Positions 43,716-51,868 of a stretch of DNA of 64,000 nucleotides are shown here, piece by piece. The position numbers and the translations under genes are program-made. Origin of the DNA: Devosia sp. (GTDB taxonomy: Bacteria > Pseudomonadota > Alphaproteobacteria > Rhizobiales > Devosiaceae); assembly GCF_025809055.1 (NCBI RefSeq), contig NZ_CP075529.1:1178001-1242000 (forward strand). Direction: 5' to 3'. Under the pieces are notes generated by a model. The model saw only the letters and a program-made list of their open reading frames with translations, made no database searches and had not been told where the DNA came from. Position 1 is the first letter of the stretch. The number at the start of each line of letters is the position of its first letter.

Positions 43716-45374
43716 TTAACCGTGCTTGCGCAGGAAGGCCGGAATCTCGAGATGATCCTTTTGCTGCGGAGCCGCCTGGCTGCGGCCCTGGCTGTCGAGC
43801 GAACCGCGGGCGCCTTCACTGGCGGGCGGGACACGCGAAGTCCTTGCGCCACCGGCCTCAATGGCATTGCGGGCGGCGTAGTCATCGGCCATCTGCACAC
43901 CCGGCTCGGCGCGCTGCTCGGCCTGTGCCTGACCCAGGTTCAGGCCGACATTGGAGGCCAGACGCTTGAACAGGGCCCGGGCATTGCGGGGTTCGGCGTC
44001 CTGCCGTTCCTGAGCGTCCTGTGACCTGCGCGCAACAACCGGAAGCTCCTCGGTGCGCGGCATGCGGCGCTGACCATCGGGACGCGCGGCGTGCGAGGGC
44101 ACATAGACACTTGGGATGGGCTGCTCTTCCATGAGCGGGGCCTCTTCAGGCTCCTGAACAGCTTCCGCCGCGGGAACATAGGGCTCAACCAGGATACCGT
44201 CGTCTTCCTGGGCGTAGCTCGGCGCGGGACGCTGGCTGGCAAAGGCCTGCGCCACGGCTTCTTCGACCTGGTGCTCGATCTCCTGAACTTCGGCCGTCGG
44301 AGCTTCGATCTGGACCGGCTGACGAATGGTCTCGGCTGGAACGTGGCGCTTCACCGACAGCGGCGTGCGCGAGGCGTGCGGCTTGGCCGGCTCCATGGCC
44401 TGCACCATGGTCGCGTCGGTGCCGGTGGCCACGACGGACACGCGAATGGTGCCGTTGAGGTTCGGATCGTAGGTGGCGCCCAGGATGATGTTGCAATCCA
44501 CGTCCACTTCCTCGCGGATGCGGCTGGCGGCTTCATCGACTTCATAAAGGGTCAGGTCGGGACCACCGGTGATGGAGATCAGCAGACCCCGCGCGCCCTG
44601 CATGGACACATCGTCGAGCAGCGGATTGGCAATGGCGGCTTCAGCAGCGTGGCGGGCACGATCTTCGCCCGAGGCCTCGCCGGTGCCCATCATGGCCTTG
44701 CCCATGCCGCGCATGACGGCGCGAACGTCGGCAAAGTCGAGGTTGATCAGGCCTTCCTTGACCATGAGGTCGGTAATGCAGGCGACGCCCGAGAACAGCA
44801 CCTGGTCAGCCATCGCAAAGGCGTCGGCGAAGGTGGTCTTTTCATTGGCCACGCGGAACAGGTTCTGGTTGGGAATGACGATCAGCGTATCGACATGGCG
44901 ATGCAGTTCGTCGATGCCGTCTTCGGCCAGACGCGCACGGCGATTGCCTTCGAAATTGAACGGCTTGGTGACCACGCCAACCGTCAGGATGCCCTGCTCG
45001 CGGGCAGCGCGCGCCACGACCGGCGCCGCGCCGGTTCCGGTGCCGCCGCCCATGCCGGCGGTGATGAATACCATGTGAGAGCCGGAGAGGTGATCGTTGA
45101 TCTCATCCCAGCTTTCTTCGGCCGCAGCACGGCCAACTTCGGGGTGCGAACCTGCGCCAAGGCCCTCGGTGACGCCCACGCCAAGCTGGATGATACGCTG
45201 CGCCTTGCTCAGCGCCAGCGCCTGGGCATCGGTATTGGCAACAACGAAATCGACGCCGTCCAATCCGGACTCGATCATATTGTTGACGGCGTTGCCGCCT
45301 GCCCCGCCCGTACCGAAGACGGTGATGCGTGGCTTGAGTTCCTGAATATCCGGGATCGTGAGGTTGATTGTCAT
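43716..45374 (-). CDS. ftsZ: Cell division protein FtsZ
   Basis: 552 residues from the ATG at 45374 (MTINLTI). GTP-binding motifs GTGGAGGNAVNNMI and GGGTGTGAAPVVA are intact. The globular domain ends near residue 320 and is followed by a long disordered linker of about 220 residues, typical of the order, and the C-terminal peptide LEIPAFLRKHG that binds FtsA and other partners. It has its own upstream region and terminator, and is separated from ftsA by an oppositely oriented gene. Confidence 0.96.
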   Translation of the reverse strand: MTINLTIPDIQELKPRITVFGTGGAGGNAVNNMIESGLDGVDFVVANTDAQALALSKAQRIIQLGVGVTEGLGAGSHPEVGRAAAEESWDEINDHLSGSHMVFITAGMGGGTGTGAAPVVARAAREQGILTVGVVTKPFNFEGNRRARLAEDGIDELHRHVDTLIVIPNQNLFRVANEKTTFADAFAMADQVLFSGVACITDLMVKEGLINLDFADVRAVMRGMGKAMMGTGEASGEDRARHAAEAAIANPLLDDVSMQGARGLLISITGGPDLTLYEVDEAASRIREEVDVDCNIILGATYDPNLNGTIRVSVVATGTDATMVQAMEPAKPHASRTPLSVKRHVPAETIRQPVQIEAPTAEVQEIEHQVEEAVAQAFASQRPAPSYAQEDDGILVEPYVPAAEAVQEPEEAPLMEEQPIPSVYVPSHAARPDGQRRMPRTEELPVVARRSQDAQERQDAEPRNARALFKRLASNVGLNLGQAQAEQRAEPGVQMADDYAARNAIEAGGARTSRVPPASEGARGSLDSQGRSQAAPQQKDHLEIPAFLRKHG

Positions 45375-45422
45375 AGGTGGCCCCATAGTGGCGTGGTTGG
45401 TTAAGATTTACCCGCCCAAACG

Positions 45423-45438
45423 TTAACCCCACCCTAAC
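45423..45438. promoter_or_regulatory. Candidate CtrA box upstream of ftsZ
   Basis: TTAA-N7-CTAAC differs by one base from the CtrA consensus TTAA-N7-TTAAC. Two more GTTAAC hexamers are at 45454-45459 and 45504-45509. CtrA regulates ftsZ in Caulobacter; control here is an inference. Confidence 0.4.
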
Positions 45439-45540
45439 AAGTGCACCGATCCGGTTAACTTTCGCGCAAAATGCGAACCAGCCAATCTGCCTGTTCAGCC
45501 CCCGTTAACCACGTCGGATCGCCCGGAAATCCACACCCTA

Positions 45541-45577
45541 TTGACAGTAACCAAATAGCTATATAGCGTATTGGTTA
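45541..45577 (+). promoter_or_regulatory. Promoter and 30-bp dyad operator of the VOC gene
   Basis: TTGACA at 45541-45546 is followed by a 30-bp imperfect palindrome at 45548-45577: outer arms TAACCAA and TTGGTTA around a perfect core GCTATATAGC. The dyad covers the expected -10 region (TATAGC), so a bound dimer would block the promoter. TAACCAA-type arms resemble sites of ArsR-family repressors that control PhnB-like genes; the regulator is not in the window. Confidence 0.6.
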
Positions 45578-45598
45578 TTGATAAAACGGAGATCACAA

Positions 45599-46060
45599 AT
45601 GTCAAAGATCATGACCTGCCTCTGGTTCGACGACCGCATCGATGCGGCCATTGAATTCTACACATCGACCTTTCGCAGCGCGAAGGTGATCGAACTTGTT
45701 CGCCACGCCCCCGACCAGCCGGCATTTACCGCCGTGATCGAACTGGAAGGGCACCGGTTCATGCTGCTCAACGGCGGGCCGCGATTTACCTTCACCGAAG
45801 CCGTCAGCTTCGTCATCGACTGCGATGGCCAGGAAGAGGTCGACTATTTCTGGAGCCGGCTCACCAGCGATGGCGGCGAGGAAAGCATGTGCGCCTGGTG
45901 CAAGGACAAGTTCGGCCTGAGCTGGCAGGTCGTCCCGAGACAACTGACTGCCGCGCTGACAGGGCCCGACAGGGACGGCGCCAACCGCGCCATACAAGCC
46001 ATGCTGCAGATGCGCAAGATCGATATTGCAGCGATCGAGAAGGCTTATGCGGGGACGTAA
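45599..46060 (+). CDS. VOC superfamily PhnB-like protein
   Basis: 153 residues from the ATG at 45599, with GGAG seven bases upstream. MTCLWFDDRIDAAIEFYTSTF and GLSWQVVPRQL are typical of the PhnB/3-demethylubiquinone methyltransferase-like branch of the glyoxalase/VOC fold. The family binds small ligands or metal; function is unknown. It is inserted antiparallel between ftsA and ftsZ and has its own promoter and operator. Confidence 0.82.
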   Translation: MSKIMTCLWFDDRIDAAIEFYTSTFRSAKVIELVRHAPDQPAFTAVIELEGHRFMLLNGGPRFTFTEAVSFVIDCDGQEEVDYFWSRLTSDGGEESMCAWCKDKFGLSWQVVPRQLTAALTGPDRDGANRAIQAMLQMRKIDIAAIEKAYAGT

Positions 46061-46086
46061 GGCACCAGACGCAAATCATCCGCGCG

Positions 46087-46221
46087 CTGCCCTCGGGCTT
46101 GACCCGAGGGCTATTTCAGTCCGGCAAGATCGGTCATCTGCCCATCCTGAGCCTGCCCAAGCACGAGGTCGGCAACATTGGCGCCGCGACCTCGTGGTTC
46201 GACAGGCTCACCATGAGGTCG
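46087..46221. repeat. Two palindromic repeats between the VOC gene and ftsA
   Basis: First, GCCCTCGGG-CTTGA-CCCGAGGGC at 46087-46109, a perfect 9-bp hairpin of a kind common in alphaproteobacterial intergenic DNA. Second, from CATCCTGAGCCTGCCC to GGTTCGACAGGCTCACCATG at 46141-46214, related to the long inverted repeat at 39690-39787. Confidence 0.7.
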
Positions 46222-46237
46222 ACGAGATTGCCGGTGT

Positions 46238-47551
46238 TTAGAAGCTTGAGCGCAGCCAGGTGCCGACGCGGGCGATATAGCCGTCGGTCCCGGTGAGCTT
46301 GCGGCTGCCGCGGGGCTCGACATATTCCTGAGCGCAGACCTGCGGATAGACGAGCATGCCCGCCATGGTGGCAAAGGCAGCGCCGCGGGCGATTTCCGGC
46401 AGGCCGGCAATGCCCATCGGCCTTCCATTGCGCACGTTCCGCGCCAGGGTGCGGCGGGCGACTTCCGGCAGGCCGGTCATTTCGCTGGCGCCGCCGGTCA
46501 AAACGAAACGGCGACCACACACGTCCATCATGCCGGTGGCCTGCATCCGATCCCGGATGGCGGTGAGAATTTCCTCGATGCGCGGGCGCATGATGCGGGT
46601 CAGCACGGCGCGGGACACCTGCCCCGGCGCTTCGTCGTGGCTGGCCCCGACCGGCTGGATGCCAATCATCTCGCGCTCATCGGATTGGCCGGGCAGCACC
46701 GAACCGTGCAGGGTTTTCAGGCGCTCGGCATCGTCGACGCTGACCGACAACTGACGGGCAATGTCGAGGGTCAGGTGATGCCCGCCAATGGCTATGGCAT
46801 CGGCATAGACCAGGTGGCCGTCGTTGAAGACCGAAACCGTCGTGGTCGCGCCGCCAAAGTCGATGCAGGCGACGCCCAGCTGGGCCTCGTCGTCGACCAG
46901 GGTCGACAGGCCTGAAGCATAGGGCGTGGCAACCAGTGCTTCGATCTGCAGGTGGCAGCGATGCAGCACCAGTTCCAAATTGCGCATGGCCAGAGTTTCG
47001 GCACTGATGACGGCAACATCAACGCCAAGCTTGTCGCCCACCATGCCCTTGGGATCGCGGATGCCCTTCTGGCCGTCCAAGGCGTAACCGATCGGTAACG
47101 CATGAATGATGGACCGTTCGGGACGAACCGATCGGGAATTGACGGCCTTGAGCACTTTGACGATGTCGGCCTTTTCAACTTCCTGCCCGTCGAGCGATAC
47201 GGCGGCCGAAAAGGTCTCGGACCCGAGCCGGCCGGCGGTGACGTTGACCAGAACCGATTCCAGCGTCAGGCCCGCAGCGCGCTCGGCCATGCCGACGACG
47301 GAGCGGATGGCGTGTTCGGCCTTTTCGATATCGGTGACAACGCCGCTCTTGACCCCATTGGCCGGCCCATAGCCGAAACCGATGACCTGGGCCTGGTGGG
47401 TGCGCCCGCGCAGCGCCTTGCCCTCGCCCCGCGGATTGAGCCGGGCGATAACGCAGCAGATCTTGGTCGACCCGATATCGAGCACCGCCACGAGGGTAGC
47501 TTTGCCGGGCTGGACCGGCCGCAGCCGGGAGGTCATCGCGTCAGTCATCAT
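46238..47551 (-). CDS. ftsA: Cell division protein FtsA
   Basis: 437 residues, actin-like ATPase that tethers FtsZ to the membrane. AVLDIGSTKICCVIARL is the phosphate-1 motif, CIDFGGATTTVSVF phosphate-2, and VLTGGASEMTGLPEVA the adenosine motif. The C-terminal end (IARVGTWLRSSF) is an amphipathic helix as expected. Its ATG overlaps the ftsQ stop codon (ATGA). Confidence 0.95.
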   Translation of the reverse strand: MMTDAMTSRLRPVQPGKATLVAVLDIGSTKICCVIARLNPRGEGKALRGRTHQAQVIGFGYGPANGVKSGVVTDIEKAEHAIRSVVGMAERAAGLTLESVLVNVTAGRLGSETFSAAVSLDGQEVEKADIVKVLKAVNSRSVRPERSIIHALPIGYALDGQKGIRDPKGMVGDKLGVDVAVISAETLAMRNLELVLHRCHLQIEALVATPYASGLSTLVDDEAQLGVACIDFGGATTTVSVFNDGHLVYADAIAIGGHHLTLDIARQLSVSVDDAERLKTLHGSVLPGQSDEREMIGIQPVGASHDEAPGQVSRAVLTRIMRPRIEEILTAIRDRMQATGMMDVCGRRFVLTGGASEMTGLPEVARRTLARNVRNGRPMGIAGLPEIARGAAFATMAGMLVYPQVCAQEYVEPRGSRKLTGTDGYIARVGTWLRSSF

Positions 47552-48426
47552 GATTCTTCGGCGTCTTCGGGCTTGTTGGGGCGAACCGCCACTACCGTAT
47601 CGACGCGCAGGTCGATAACGGAAATGTCGCGGTCGAGAAGCTGGTACTCGGTCTGGTAGGAAAGCAGATGCCGGAGGGCCTGCGCGACACCCTGCTCAGG
47701 CAGCTGCACCCGCAGGCCGGTATCATAGATCATGTCCCAGCGCCGGTCGGCGATGCGGGACAGGGCGATCATACCATCCTGCAATTGCGGATAGGTGTTG
47801 AGCGCCCGGATCATCACCAGGGCATCGTCGGCAGCCCCATCGCCGATCACCAGCGGCAGGTCGCCATAGGCGCCGCGATCTTCCCCGATCTGTGTCCCCT
47901 GCCCGTCGATCACGAAGGTAATGCCATCGACCCGCCAGCGCGCGACTGGCACTTTTTCGGTGATCACTACGGCCACATCGCCCGGATAGGTCTTGCGCAC
48001 GCTGACGCTGTCGACGGCCGGCAATTCGGCAATGCGCAGGCGGGCCGCCTCGACGTCGAAGGCCGTGGTCGGCGTATCGGGCGAAATGCCCAATGCGTCG
48101 AAAATATCCTGCTCGGCGGTGAGGGTCTGACCGGTAATCGAAATCTTACCGATGGCGAGCCCCGCCTCGGCAAAACCGCCCTGCATCAGGGCGCCGACAG
48201 TATTGGCGAGTTCACCGGCAGGCTCGCGCACCTGATAGGCCACGCCGCCGGCGGCGAGCACCGCCAGGACCAGCAGGCTGCGGCGAATGATGCGGGCATG
48301 AAGCAGCCAGGCCCGCGAGAAGCGATTGGCCAGCCGCCGCTTGGGCGCGCTGACCGGAACAGGCAGCGCACGCGGATCGACCATCCGCGCACCGGCGAGA
48401 AAGGCCTCGCTCTTTACCTGTTGCAA
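47548..48426 (-). CDS. ftsQ: Cell division protein FtsQ
   Basis: 292 residues, with a basic cytoplasmic head, one membrane span (about residues 50-68) and a periplasmic POTRA domain (ISITGQTLTAEQDIFDALG). It links the FtsBL pair to other divisome proteins. I take the TTG at 48426: GGAGG lies seven bases upstream, inside the end of ddl. An ATG at 48384 has no good site. The gene overlaps ddl by 13 bases. Confidence 0.9.
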   Translation of the reverse strand: MQQVKSEAFLAGARMVDPRALPVPVSAPKRRLANRFSRAWLLHARIIRRSLLVLAVLAAGGVAYQVREPAGELANTVGALMQGGFAEAGLAIGKISITGQTLTAEQDIFDALGISPDTPTTAFDVEAARLRIAELPAVDSVSVRKTYPGDVAVVITEKVPVARWRVDGITFVIDGQGTQIGEDRGAYGDLPLVIGDGAADDALVMIRALNTYPQLQDGMIALSRIADRRWDMIYDTGLRVQLPEQGVAQALRHLLSYQTEYQLLDRDISVIDLRVDTVVAVRPNKPEDAEES

Positions 48427-49334
48427 CTCGCGTCCTCCACCATCCAGGAGACCAGATCTTCAAAGCTGTGCCCGACATGGGCGGCCTGCTCCGGCGCCAG
48501 CGATGTCGGTGTCATGCCCGGCTGGGTGTTGATCTCCAGGCAGACAAGTTCGCCATCCTCGCCCGCCGCGTCATTGTAGCGGAAGTCCGTCCGCGTAATG
48601 CCACGGCAGCCCAGCGCCAAATGGGCAGCCAGGCTAAGCTTTTGCACTTTGTCGTAAATTTTAGGTTTAACCTCGGCGGGGATGATGTGCCTGGACCCGC
48701 CGGTCGCGTACTTGGCTTCGTAATTGTAGAAGTTGAGGTCGGTGACGATCTCGGTCACCGGCAAAGCCACGTCGCCCATGACCGCGCAGGTCAGTTCGCG
48801 GCCCGGGATATAGCGCTCCACCATCAGGTCCTCACCGCCGGTCCAGTCCTCGCCGAGGATTTCCTGCGGCGGGTGGGACTGATCGGACTTGACGATGATG
48901 ACGCCGAAACTCGACCCATCGGCGATGGGCTTGACCACATAGGGTGGCGTCATGACGTGGGCGCGTCCGACCTCGGCCCGGCTGGCAACCACATGGTCGG
49001 TGACCGGAATGCCGGCCGCCTTGAGCATGATCTTGGCCTGGTGCTTGTCCATGGCCAGCGCCGAGGCGAGGACGCCGGAATGGGTATAGGGAATGCGCAG
49101 GAATTCGAGGACGCCCTGAATGGTGCCATCCTCCCCGAAGCGGCCATGCAGCGCATTGAAGGCGACATCGGGCGACACCTCGCGCAGGCGTTCGGCGATG
49201 TCGTAGCCAACATCGACTTCTGTGACGCGATAACCGGCCCGGCGCAGGGCCTCGGCGCAACCCTTGCCGGTGCTGAGAGAGACCGGGCGCTCATTGGAAA
49301 GCCCGCCCATGAGGACGGCGACGTGCTTGCTCAC
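48414..49334 (-). CDS. ddl: D-alanine--D-alanine ligase
   Basis: 306 residues of the ATP-grasp fold. VAVLMGGLSNERPVSLSTG, KPIADGSSFGV and CLEINTQPGMT are the Ddl signatures. It makes the D-Ala-D-Ala dipeptide used by MurF. The start is GTG at 49334, forming a GTGA overlap with the murC stop, with GAGG seven bases upstream. Relatives usually have murB between murC and ddl; it is absent here. Confidence 0.94.
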   Translation of the reverse strand: MSKHVAVLMGGLSNERPVSLSTGKGCAEALRRAGYRVTEVDVGYDIAERLREVSPDVAFNALHGRFGEDGTIQGVLEFLRIPYTHSGVLASALAMDKHQAKIMLKAAGIPVTDHVVASRAEVGRAHVMTPPYVVKPIADGSSFGVIIVKSDQSHPPQEILGEDWTGGEDLMVERYIPGRELTCAVMGDVALPVTEIVTDLNFYNYEAKYATGGSRHIIPAEVKPKIYDKVQKLSLAAHLALGCRGITRTDFRYNDAAGEDGELVCLEINTQPGMTPTSLAPEQAAHVGHSFEDLVSWMVEDASCNR

Positions 49335-50749
49335 TTGGTGACCTCGCCCATCAAAGCTTCCAGCTCGCCCGGAAGCGCAGCGGCCCATTGGGTGATGTTG
49401 CCGGCACCGAGGCACACGACATAGTCCCCATCCTCGACCCGGCTGGCGAGCAGCGGCGCGAGCGCTTCGGGACGGTCGATGACGCGGGCGTCGCGGTGGC
49501 CCCGGGCCCGGATGCGGTTGACCAGTTCCTCGTGCGTGACGCCGGCAATCGGCTGTTCACCGGCAGCGTAGATCGGCGCGACGATGACCGTGTCGGCATC
49601 GTTGAAACAGGCGGCGAAATCATCGAAGAGGTCGTGGACGCGACTATAGCGGTGCGGCTGCACCACGGCGACCACGTCGCGGCGGGCCGACTGGCGCGCG
49701 GCGCGGAGTACGGCCGAAATCTCCACCGGGTGGTGGCCGTAATCGTCGATCACGGTGACGCCGGCAACCTCGCCCGTCTTGGTGAAGCGCCGCTTGACGC
49801 CGGTGAAACCCTTGAGGCCCTTGCGAATGGACTCGGCGGGCACATGAAGCTGGTCGGCCACGGCAATGGCGGCGGTGGCATTGAGCGCGTTGTGGACGCC
49901 GGGCATCGGCAGTTCGAGCCCGTCGATCCGCAACTGCGTCTGGCGGATGCGATCCCGGATCTCGACGGCGAAATGCTGAACGCCATCCTTGTTTTCGAGA
50001 TCCACCAGCCGGACATCGGCCTGCGGATTGCGCCCATAGGTGATGACGCGGCGATCGCGGATTTCCCCGACCAGCGCCTGCACGATGGGATGATCAAGGC
50101 ACATGACGGCAAAGCCGTAGAAGGGCACGTTTTCGACGAACTGGTGGAAGGCCCGCTTCACGCCCTCAAAATCACCATAGTGATCGAGGTGCTCGGCATC
50201 GATATTGGTCACCACGGCAACGTCGGCCGGCAGCTTGACGAAGGTGCCATCGCTTTCGTCGGCTTCCACCACCATCCATTCGCCACCGCCCAGGCGGGCA
50301 TTGGTGCCATAGGCATTGATGATGCCGCCATTGATGACGGTGGGATCGAGATTGCCGGCGTCGAGAAGGGTGGCGACCAAGGTCGTGGTCGTGGTCTTGC
50401 CATGGGTACCGCCAATGGCGATTGCGGTCTTGAAGCGCATGATCTCGGCCAGCATTTCCGCACGGCGGACAATGGGCAGCGCCTTGGCGCGCGCGGCGAC
50501 GAGTTCGGGATTGTCCTTGCGGATCGCGGAGGACACGACCACGACTTCGGCATGGCCCAGATTGTCCCCGCTCTGGCCAATGGCGACCTTGATGCCCATG
50601 TCGAGCAGACGCTGGACATTCGGATTGAGGGCGGCATCCGAACCCTGCACGACATAACCCTGGTTGTGCAGGATTTCGGCGATGCCGCTCATGCCGATAC
50701 CGCCGATCCCGATGAAATGCACCGGCCCGATATTGCGTGGCATCTTCAT
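49331..50749 (-). CDS. murC: UDP-N-acetylmuramate--L-alanine ligase
   Basis: 472 residues. GIGGIGMSGIAEI is the UDP-sugar loop, GTHGKTTTT the ATP loop, and EADESDGTF the Mur ligase acidic motif. It attaches L-alanine to UDP-MurNAc. The start codon lies four bases after the murG stop. Confidence 0.96.
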   Translation of the reverse strand: MKMPRNIGPVHFIGIGGIGMSGIAEILHNQGYVVQGSDAALNPNVQRLLDMGIKVAIGQSGDNLGHAEVVVVSSAIRKDNPELVAARAKALPIVRRAEMLAEIMRFKTAIAIGGTHGKTTTTTLVATLLDAGNLDPTVINGGIINAYGTNARLGGGEWMVVEADESDGTFVKLPADVAVVTNIDAEHLDHYGDFEGVKRAFHQFVENVPFYGFAVMCLDHPIVQALVGEIRDRRVITYGRNPQADVRLVDLENKDGVQHFAVEIRDRIRQTQLRIDGLELPMPGVHNALNATAAIAVADQLHVPAESIRKGLKGFTGVKRRFTKTGEVAGVTVIDDYGHHPVEISAVLRAARQSARRDVVAVVQPHRYSRVHDLFDDFAACFNDADTVIVAPIYAAGEQPIAGVTHEELVNRIRARGHRDARVIDRPEALAPLLASRVEDGDYVVCLGAGNITQWAAALPGELEALMGEVTK

Positions 50750-50752
50750 GGG

Positions 50753-51868
50753 TCAGGTTCTCCCTTTAGTCTGTGCTGGCACGCCGGCGAGCCGTTCGGC
50801 CTCGTCGGCCAGGTTCGCAACGGCATTGGGTTGCCCCAGTTTCCGAGCCGCCGCTGCGGCTCGCCCCAGCCCATCCGGATCGGTGAGCAGGGCCTCGAGG
50901 CGAGTGGCAAGTGATTGCGGTGAAAGCGTGGCCTGCTCTTCCATCCAGCCGCCACCGCCCTCCTGCATGAACAGCGCATTGTGCTTCTGGTCGGAATCGA
51001 GTGCGCCGGGCAGTGGAATGAGGATGGACGGGCGGCCGATGACAGCCAGCTCGGCAATGGTGGAGGCCCCTGCCCGGCCGATCACCAGATGGGCATCGGC
51101 AATCCGCTCCGGCAGGTCGGGGATGAAGGCCGCCAGCTCCACATTGATCCGGCCCTGGCGATAACTCTCGGCAACCCGGTCGATATCTTCATTGCGCGAT
51201 TGCTGCACGATCTGCAGCCGATGGCGCACGGACTCTGGCAGGAGGGCAATGGCGGGCGGCACCACATCGGACAGGACGCGGGCGCCCTGGCTGCCGCCGG
51301 TGATCACCAGCCGGATCGGCCCGGATGCATCGAGATATGGATAAGGCTTGCCGGCCACATCCCGCACGCGATCACGCACCGGATTGCCCGTCAGCACCTT
51401 TTCGAGCCGGGGAAAATCATCCGCGAAACGGACGGCGGGAAAACTCATGGCCAACAGGTCGGCAAAGCGGGCCATGGCCCTGTTGGCCCGGCCCATGACC
51501 GCGTTCTGCTCGTGCAGGATGCCCGGGATACCGAGCAGATTGGCCGCGATGAACGGCGGCACGATGGGATAACCGCCAAAGCCGATCACCGCATCGGGCC
51601 GGATCTTGCGCAATTTCCCCCAGGCCACACCGACGCCCCGCAGGATGGTGAGACCCGCACCGGCCATTTTGAGCGGATTGCCGCCCGAGGGCGTGGCCGA
51701 CGGCACGATATGCACCTGGCGGGCCGGAAAATCGGCACCGTAATTTGCGGCGCGATGTTCGGTCATCAGCTCGACGGCGTGGCCGCGGCGGATAAGTTCC
51801 TGCGCCAGCGCCATGGCCGGGAAGAGGTGCCCGCCCGATCCGCCGGCCATAAGGACAAATGTTTTCAT
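50753..51868 (-). CDS. murG: UDP-GlcNAc:undecaprenyl-PP-MurNAc-pentapeptide GlcNAc transferase
   Basis: 371 residues of the GT-B fold. GGSGGHLFPAMALAQEL at the N terminus and IGRAGASTIAELAVIGRPSILIPLP (donor-binding) are diagnostic. It converts lipid I to lipid II at the inner membrane. Its ATG overlaps the ftsW stop by four bases. Confidence 0.96.
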   Translation of the reverse strand: MKTFVLMAGGSGGHLFPAMALAQELIRRGHAVELMTEHRAANYGADFPARQVHIVPSATPSGGNPLKMAGAGLTILRGVGVAWGKLRKIRPDAVIGFGGYPIVPPFIAANLLGIPGILHEQNAVMGRANRAMARFADLLAMSFPAVRFADDFPRLEKVLTGNPVRDRVRDVAGKPYPYLDASGPIRLVITGGSQGARVLSDVVPPAIALLPESVRHRLQIVQQSRNEDIDRVAESYRQGRINVELAAFIPDLPERIADAHLVIGRAGASTIAELAVIGRPSILIPLPGALDSDQKHNALFMQEGGGGWMEEQATLSPQSLATRLEALLTDPDGLGRAAAAARKLGQPNAVANLADEAERLAGVPAQTKGRT

